A stretch of DNA of 33,292 nucleotides from Saprospiraceae bacterium (GTDB taxonomy: Bacteria; Bacteroidota; Bacteroidia; Chitinophagales; Saprospiraceae). The notes below the pieces were generated by a model. The model was not told the DNA's origin. It saw only the letters and a list, made by a program, of their open reading frames with translations, and did not search any database. The stretch spans positions 1 through 33,292 of the forward strand of contig BQJU01000079.1 in assembly GCA_021604865.1 (NCBI GenBank). Reading direction: 5' to 3'. The translations under genes were made by a program, and so were the position numbers. Below, piece by piece: positions 29,159 to 33,292 of this stretch. The number at the start of each line of letters is the position of its first letter. Position 1 is the stretch's first letter.

Positions 29159-29557
29159 CAGCAGTCCCAATGATTTTGACTGGGCCATTCGATTGGACCT
29201 ACTCTCCTACCAAACAACAAAAAACTCCAGCCTGAAATGGCTAATCTATCGCAATACACACTGCTTCGCGATGAACCTCCGTAACAATTTGCCTGAAAAA
29301 TATACTACCCTAGTTCGGGATTTCGAGATGTTCAACCTACTGATCTTCCGCTTCTTACCCTTGGCAGTTGGCGCGCAGCGACATCCCGATTTAGTCGTAC
29401 TTGGAGAGTGCAGCGAGCCGTAGGTAGACTTAATCGGGACCTCACTCTTCCCGATGCGGTCCACTGGACCTTATGCGGGACGATTATTATGCGGTGCACA
29501 TAATCGATTGGACCTACTCTCCTACTAGTAAATGGTGTTAAATACAGCTTGAAATAA
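29159..29557. repeat. Eroded leader-distal end of the CRISPR array with an internal insertion
   Basis: A 22-base block ending ACCTACTCTCCTAC (the 3' part of the CRISPR repeat with its AATGG changed to ATTGG) occurs at 29189-29210 and again at 29504-29525. The second is followed by a spacer-sized 32-bp segment (29526-29557) before the first intact repeat. The GCAGTCC at 29161-29167, and CCTCACTCT (29440-29448) with TGGACCT (29465-29471), look like further broken repeat pieces. Between the two blocks lies non-array DNA with hairpins: TCCCGATTTAGTC/GACTTAATCGGGA (29384-29396/29427-29439), GGTCCACTGGACC (29459-29471) and CGATTAT/ATAATCG (29481-29506). No gene is supported here. Confidence 0.6.
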
Positions 29558-30213
29558 GTCGCAGTCCTCACTCTAATGGACCTACTCTCCTACAACTATG
29601 TCATCTATTGACCAACACCAAGAGTTCAGTCGCAGTCCTCACTCTAATGGACCTACTCTCCTACACCATTATTATGACAAACAACAATGTAGTTGTTGTC
29701 GCAGTCCTCACTCTAATGGACCTACTCTCCTACTTGAGTTCAATGCAGCGTTAGACGAACAAGTGGTCGCAGTCCTCACTCTAATGGACCTACTCTCCTA
29801 CCAGCAAGGTACGGAAATGGCAAAACTTACTCGTCGCAGTCCTCACTCTAATGGACCTACTCTCCTACGTAGTTATGCTGATGGCGAATTTTCATACTAC
29901 GTCGCAGTCCTCACTCTAATGGACCTACTCTCCTACTCAACAAATTGCTTCTTTAAATAAAGGCAATGGTGTCGCAGTCCTCACTCTAATGGACCTACTC
30001 TCCTACAAGAAACAGTAGACCAAGTAAGTTACGGTGTTGTCGCAGTCCTCACTCTAATGGACCTACTCTCCTACCAATAATCAAAAAAATACCCACTTAT
30101 GAAAAAGTGTCGCAGTCCTCACTCTAATGGACCTACTCTCCTACGTGTCGCAGAGAAACGAAAAGCAGGACTAGAACGTCGCAGTCCTCACTCTAATGGA
30201 CCTACTCTCCTAC
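29558..30213 (-). CRISPR. Orphan CRISPR array: 10 identical 36-bp repeats, 9 spacers
   Basis: Ten identical repeats (plus strand beginning GTCGCAGTCC and ending ACTCTCCTAC) start at 29558, 29629, 29698, 29766, 29833, 29901, 29971, 30039, 30109 and 30178. The nine spacers are 35, 33, 32, 31, 32, 34, 32, 34 and 33 bp. Repeats have only a weak internal stem (GTCC/GGAC). Degenerate repeats on the left and AT-rich sequence on the right indicate a leader on the right and transcription on the minus strand, where the repeat ends ACTGCGAC. Variable spacer length fits a class 1 (type I or III) system better than type II, but no cas gene is in the window and the type is not assigned. Confidence 0.97.
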
Positions 30214-31030
30214 CCTGTATCTGTGACATCTCAATGCTAGCACAGCCTAGCAAGACATTCACATTCTGGGCTACAAATTGTTTTGCTCAATTTGAAGGAT
30301 TTTATATATGTATTTCGCTTCATTTGCTATGTCACAATTTTTGAATTCTTGTATTGTTAAAAAATTCAATTAATTGATTATCAGCAGATAGGAAAAATTT
30401 AACTTATTTGTTTTTTAACAAAATCTTAACGTTTTGCAGAAAATCCGTGAGTGCCCCCTGAGCATGGTGCTCTATGAACTATGTCACATTTTAATAAAAA
30501 AAGAAATTTATTTTGTGAATGATTCATTGCCAATGATTTACAGATTAATAAAATTGAAATACATTTTTCATATTTTAAAAAACTACAATACAAGGGCAGT
30601 TTCAATATTTGGTACACTTATTACCACTTCTAGTGGAAGCAAACAGAAATTATTGACACTTGAGTCTCTTTATGCCCTTTGGTAGCAATTTTCCAGGTTT
30701 GTCAATGAACTTTGGTTAAGACCGTCCTTACATCATTGGGGCGGCCTTCAGTGAACGGCGATGCAAGCAACACCTACAAATAGGTTCTAAATATACGGAA
30801 TTATTGGGCTATTGCAAAAAGTTTGCTGAAAGATTATAAGTGATCAATGAGCAAATTGGGGACTTTGGGAGTTGACTGCTTCCAATACGCGGCAATTTAA
30901 ATAATGGAGGCAGAGATATTGGGAGGAGTGGCGAATTTAACAGCATTGATGGCAAGGGAATTACAAGTCGAAGACTTGACGGCAAAACGCATTGCGTCTG
31001 AGATGCTCGCGAGTGAGAAAACTTGCAAAA
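30214..31030. other. Probable CRISPR leader and gene-free AT-rich spacer region
   Basis: Directly after the last repeat the sequence becomes AT-rich, with long A/T runs from about 30280 to 30600, as expected of a leader carrying the array promoter (minus-strand transcription). No reading frame here has protein-like composition or a partner. An imperfect hairpin AAGACCGTCC/GGGGCGGCCTT lies at 30718-30748 without a following T run. From about 30750 to 31030 nothing recognisable is present apart from the upstream part of the padR promoter region. Confidence 0.5.
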
Positions 31031-31033
31031 TAG

Positions 31034-31070
31034 TACGAAACGTATTATATTTATGATACGAAACGTATTA
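31034..31070 (+). promoter_or_regulatory. Doubled palindromic operator before the padR gene
   Basis: The sequence TACGAAACGTATTA occurs twice, at 31034-31047 and 31057-31070. Each has the dyad core TACG-AAA-CGTA. The copies are 23 bp apart, about two helical turns, and the second ends 2 bp before the ATG. PadR regulators commonly repress their own operon through dyads of this kind, so this is the likely binding site for the adjacent regulator. That role is inferred from symmetry and position. Confidence 0.75.
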
Positions 31071-31072
31071 AA

Positions 31073-31636
31073 ATGAGTAAAAAGCAAACTTCCCCTACTG
31101 ATTTGGATTTTGCCATTCTAGGTTTGTTGCATCAACAAGCGGAAACGGGTTATGGTATCCGTAAGATATTTGAGACAACGGCTCTGGGCAATTATAGTAG
31201 TAGTCCGGGGTCGATATATCCGGCTTTGAAACGATTGCAAAAACTGAACTTGGTTGTTCAGGAAAACCAATTGACGGAATCCGGGGCGAATAAAAGTCGA
31301 TTTTTGCCTACGCCAATAGGTACTAAAATGTTGATTGAATGGATGAGTCAGCCAATTGTACCCGAAGACATTAGCAAAAGTATTGAGCAGCTGTTTCTAC
31401 GTTTTGCTTTTATGGACAATCACCTGAGTAGGGCACAAAAGCTGGATTTTTTGCTTTCCTTTAATGAACAGGTGAAAACCTACCTTACAGAACTGGAAGC
31501 TTACTACCAACAGGAAGCGGATAATTTGCCCTTACACGGGCGCCTTGCATTTGAACACGGCATTGCCACTTATCGTACGCACCTCAAATGGGGCAAAAAA
31601 GCCCTGGTGACCCTACAACAAACGAAAGACAAATGA
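31073..31636 (+). CDS. PadR-family transcriptional regulator
   Basis: A 187-residue cytosolic regulator. The N-terminal winged helix (about 10-85) has the PadR signature: DFAILGLLHQQAETGYGI, then SPGSIYPALKRLQKLNLVV in the recognition helix and wing. The C-terminal half is a long helical dimerisation domain (YLTELEAYYQQEAD...), as in two-domain PadR proteins. It overlaps the following membrane-protein gene by 4 bases (ATGA), the usual arrangement for a PadR repressor controlling a small membrane or efflux protein. A doubled dyad directly upstream suggests autoregulation. The inducing ligand is unknown. Confidence 0.92.
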   Translation: MSKKQTSPTDLDFAILGLLHQQAETGYGIRKIFETTALGNYSSSPGSIYPALKRLQKLNLVVQENQLTESGANKSRFLPTPIGTKMLIEWMSQPIVPEDISKSIEQLFLRFAFMDNHLSRAQKLDFLLSFNEQVKTYLTELEAYYQQEADNLPLHGRLAFEHGIATYRTHLKWGKKALVTLQQTKDK

Positions 31637-32430
31637 ATCAAAAAATAATCCTCCAGATCATTAGCCTCGGCCTGATTTTGACCTTCTTGGTAACGCTTTG
31701 CAACCTCCTGTTTGGCATCAGCACAAATATCGAATTATCGAGTTGGTCATTGCTAGCCAATACATTGGTGGCCATAGTATTGACCTTGCTTATCCAATCT
31801 TCGCAACTTGCAGGTTGGCGGTTGGCACTATTGGTTTTTACCGTTTATTTTATCATCGGGCATTTCAGCATTCTGATTGAAGCCTATATTTTTAAGGTGA
31901 CCGATGGCTGGCAAACGACTGTAGAAATTTTGCGGGGCTTAGTGGTTAGTCTGATTATTAGTCCAATTGCAGTTTCTCTTCTGGGCAGGTGGACTGGCCA
32001 TACGGCCGTCGATACGATGCCATACAAAAGTCGCTCCTGGTTTTCCTGGTCCTGGCGCATTGTCCTGGGCATCCTGCTGTACTTTGTGATTTATGCCATG
32101 GCTGGGATGACCTTGCAAGCAGTCTATCCGGAGTTTATGGCATTCTATGAAGGGAAAATTCCGGCTTTCGACCTGATTTTTAAGGTACAGCTTTTCCGGG
32201 GGCTGATGTTTGTGTTGATTACGCTATTTATGCTCTCCAATTTGCAAATTTCTTTAGGTAAAAAGGCGATATTGGTCGGCCTGATTTTCAGTGTTTTTGG
32301 TGGCATTGCGCCACTGCTTTCTCCTAATGATTTGATGCCCGCTTATGTGCGGTTGGCGCATGGTTTTGAGGTGGGTATTTCTAATTTTCTGTATGGGGTG
32401 GTGTTGGGTTATTTGTTGAATAGGCATTAG
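31633..32430 (+). CDS. Polytopic membrane protein of unknown function
   Basis: 265 residues with about eight hydrophobic helices (for example IILQIISLGLILTFLVTL, SLLANTLVAIVLTLLI, ALLVFTVYFIIGHFSILIEA, RIVLGILLYFVIYAMAGMTL, AILVGLIFSVFGGIAPLL). The ATG at 31633 is preferred because it overlaps the padR stop as ATGA and starts directly before helix 1; an in-frame GTG or other upstream start inside padR would add hydrophilic residues. I do not recognise the family. Translational coupling to the PadR regulator suggests it is the regulated output, possibly a transporter or envelope-stress protein. Its stop is immediately followed by repeat sequence, so any further operon genes may have been lost. 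Confidence 0.8.
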   Translation: MNQKIILQIISLGLILTFLVTLCNLLFGISTNIELSSWSLLANTLVAIVLTLLIQSSQLAGWRLALLVFTVYFIIGHFSILIEAYIFKVTDGWQTTVEILRGLVVSLIISPIAVSLLGRWTGHTAVDTMPYKSRSWFSWSWRIVLGILLYFVIYAMAGMTLQAVYPEFMAFYEGKIPAFDLIFKVQLFRGLMFVLITLFMLSNLQISLGKKAILVGLIFSVFGGIAPLLSPNDLMPAYVRLAHGFEVGISNFLYGVVLGYLLNRH

Positions 32431-32523
32431 GTTACGGCTTTTTTCTTAACGGCCAATGCTCCTATGCCGGAACCCACGCGCGCGGTGTGCTTGTTTCGTG
32501 GCTGATTGGGTGATTGGAGACTA
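32431..32523. repeat. Dispersed repeat, 3' tail only
   Basis: The last module of the repeat unit (TTCTTAACGGCCAATGCTCC...GGAACCCACGCGCGC...) begins within a few bases of the membrane-protein stop codon. The upstream modules of this unit are missing, so the boundary is a recombination joint or an insertion edge. Confidence 0.75.
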
Positions 32524-33069
32524 GTGGGGTGTTTGTAGCCCTTCGTACCAACCAAATTCATTTGGTTGACCGCAAAGCGCTGAAAGCCAGCTTTCTTCCA
32601 TGCTGCATTTATCTGTCCAATTAATTCAAGCAGGTCAAAATATATTACAGTCTTTCGGTCTGCCGCAAGAGGGGTTGCAAAAAGCATTAGATAAAGATTG
32701 GCATTATGCTAACCAAGGCTTTTGTTTGGGTGTTGGAGGTAGGTTTGAGATTTGGAGCATTAAATAATCTTTCGTCCATTTTTTCCACGACGAAAAAACG
32801 GACCAAAAAAGTCGCTCGGCTGGAGAATTGACCTAAAAAAAGCGGCCCTGTTGGGGGGAAGAAATAAACTCGCTTTGGTGTTTTGTGCTGGCTTGATCTT
32901 TTTTGATTGTTGGTCTTTGGGTTTCCTGATTATTCACTGTTTTTAGCTCTAACAGTATTTCTTCTTGAGCAGTACGGGTGCCGCTTTTTTCTTAACGGCC
33001 AATGCTCCTATGCCGGAACCCACCCGCACATTGTGAATGTTTAGTGGTTTATTAGGTGATAGGATACTG
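32524..33069. repeat. Dispersed repeat unit 4 (546 bp)
   Basis: It has the same module order as units 1 and 2 but lacks the TAGGTTTTGAATTGG segment, and it carries the alternative hairpin GTCCATTTTTTC (32774-32785) with GAAAAAACGGAC (32792-32803). It is therefore a mosaic: its 5' part is like units 1 and 2 and its hairpin is like units 3 and 5. Confidence 0.85.
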
Positions 33070-33292
33070 GTGGGGTGTTTGATACCAGCAAAATGGCAAT
33101 AGATGAAGATCGGCATTATGCTAGTCAAGGTTTTTGTTTGATTCTTTGGAGGTAGGTTTAAGCATTGGAGCATTAAATAATCTTTCGTCCATTTTTTCCA
33201 CGACGAAAAAACGGACCAAAAAAGTCGCTCGGCTGGAGGATTGACCTAAAAAAAGCGGCCCAGTTGGGGGGAAGAAATAAACTCGCTTTGGT
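33070..33292. repeat. Dispersed repeat unit 5 (cut by window end)
   Basis: It starts GTGGGGTGTTTGATACCAGC like unit 3, without the CTTCGTACCAACC module, and carries the hairpin GTCCATTTTTTC/GAAAAAACGGAC (33187-33198/33205-33216). It continues past the window. Confidence 0.8.

Noticed and set aside
29598-29960. Open frame with repeated peptide RSPHSNGPTLL
   Set aside because: It is a translation through the CRISPR repeats; the peptide periodicity is the 36-bp repeat, not a protein repeat.
30099-30344. Short frame crossing the last CRISPR repeats into the leader
   Set aside because: Same artefact as the previous frame; the remainder is AT-rich leader with no protein-like signal.
30434-30685. 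83-residue plus-strand frame and an antisense counterpart at 30426-30617
   Set aside because: AT-rich composition, no recognisable domain, no promoter or partner. It lies beside the probable CRISPR leader and is likely chance.
30718-30748. Imperfect GC-rich hairpin resembling a terminator
   Set aside because: One internal mismatch, no T run on either side and no gene ending nearby, so not called as a terminator.
27480-32430. Possible cas, reverse transcriptase (retron) or transposase genes associated with the array and repeats
   Set aside because: I looked for long frames and for motifs such as the HD, RRM/GGDD, YADD or DDE signatures on both strands and found none; only padR and the membrane-protein gene are real.
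32427-33173. Minus-strand frames in repeat units 4 and 5
   Set aside because: Same repeat-derived translations as in units 1 and 2, disrupted differently in each copy.

Overview
The window looks like a chromosomal segment from a member of the Bacteroidota, probably of the Saprospiria type (Haliscomenobacter/Lewinella-like). The reasons are a type IX secretion (T9SS) C-terminal sorting domain, a TonB-dependent receptor with an N-terminal carboxypeptidase-regulatory-like domain, a TamB protein followed by a lipoprotein-type Omp85 (TamL-like), a tricorn-like S41 protease, near absence of Shine-Dalgarno sequences, and promoter elements resembling the Bacteroidota TAnnTTTG type. Genus and species cannot be fixed from the sequence alone.

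Layout. 1-179 holds remnants of a dispersed repeat. 180-6365 carries two minus-strand genes, a secreted tricorn-like S41 protease and the ClpB disaggregase, each with its own flanks. 6785-8422 encodes a secreted arylsulfotransferase-like T9SS cargo protein, followed by an outer-membrane-barrel gene remnant (8404-8724). 8823-9287 is a putative toxin-antitoxin pair whose PIN toxin is cut short exactly at the left end of a 230-bp inverted-repeat-bounded element (9286-9515). 9540-10622 encodes a winged-helix protein of the YcaQ/AlkZ type (minus strand), divergent from a secreted alpha/beta hydrolase (10817-11746) that ends in a strong intrinsic terminator.

12011-18562 is a tight four-gene plus-strand cluster: TonB-dependent receptor, sodium:solute symporter, a KAS III-like condensing enzyme with a non-canonical active site, and an acyl-CoA ligase. 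It reads as an import-and-activate pathway for an unknown organic acid or fatty-acid-like compound. A DEAD-box RNA helicase (18589-19842, minus) converges on it. 20110-27479 holds tamB and a tamL-like gene, an envelope assembly pair.

27480-33292 is the accessory part. Units of a complex dispersed repeat of about 450-600 bp lie on both sides of a 3.3-kb stretch. That stretch contains an orphan CRISPR array (10 identical 36-bp repeats, 9 spacers, no cas genes visible), its eroded distal end, an AT-rich probable leader, and a two-gene PadR regulator/membrane-protein operon with a doubled palindromic operator directly before the start codon. The repeat units contain a hairpin whose stem sequence differs between two unit classes while pairing is kept, which is the most unusual signal in the window. 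No tRNA or rRNA gene and no intact transposase was seen.
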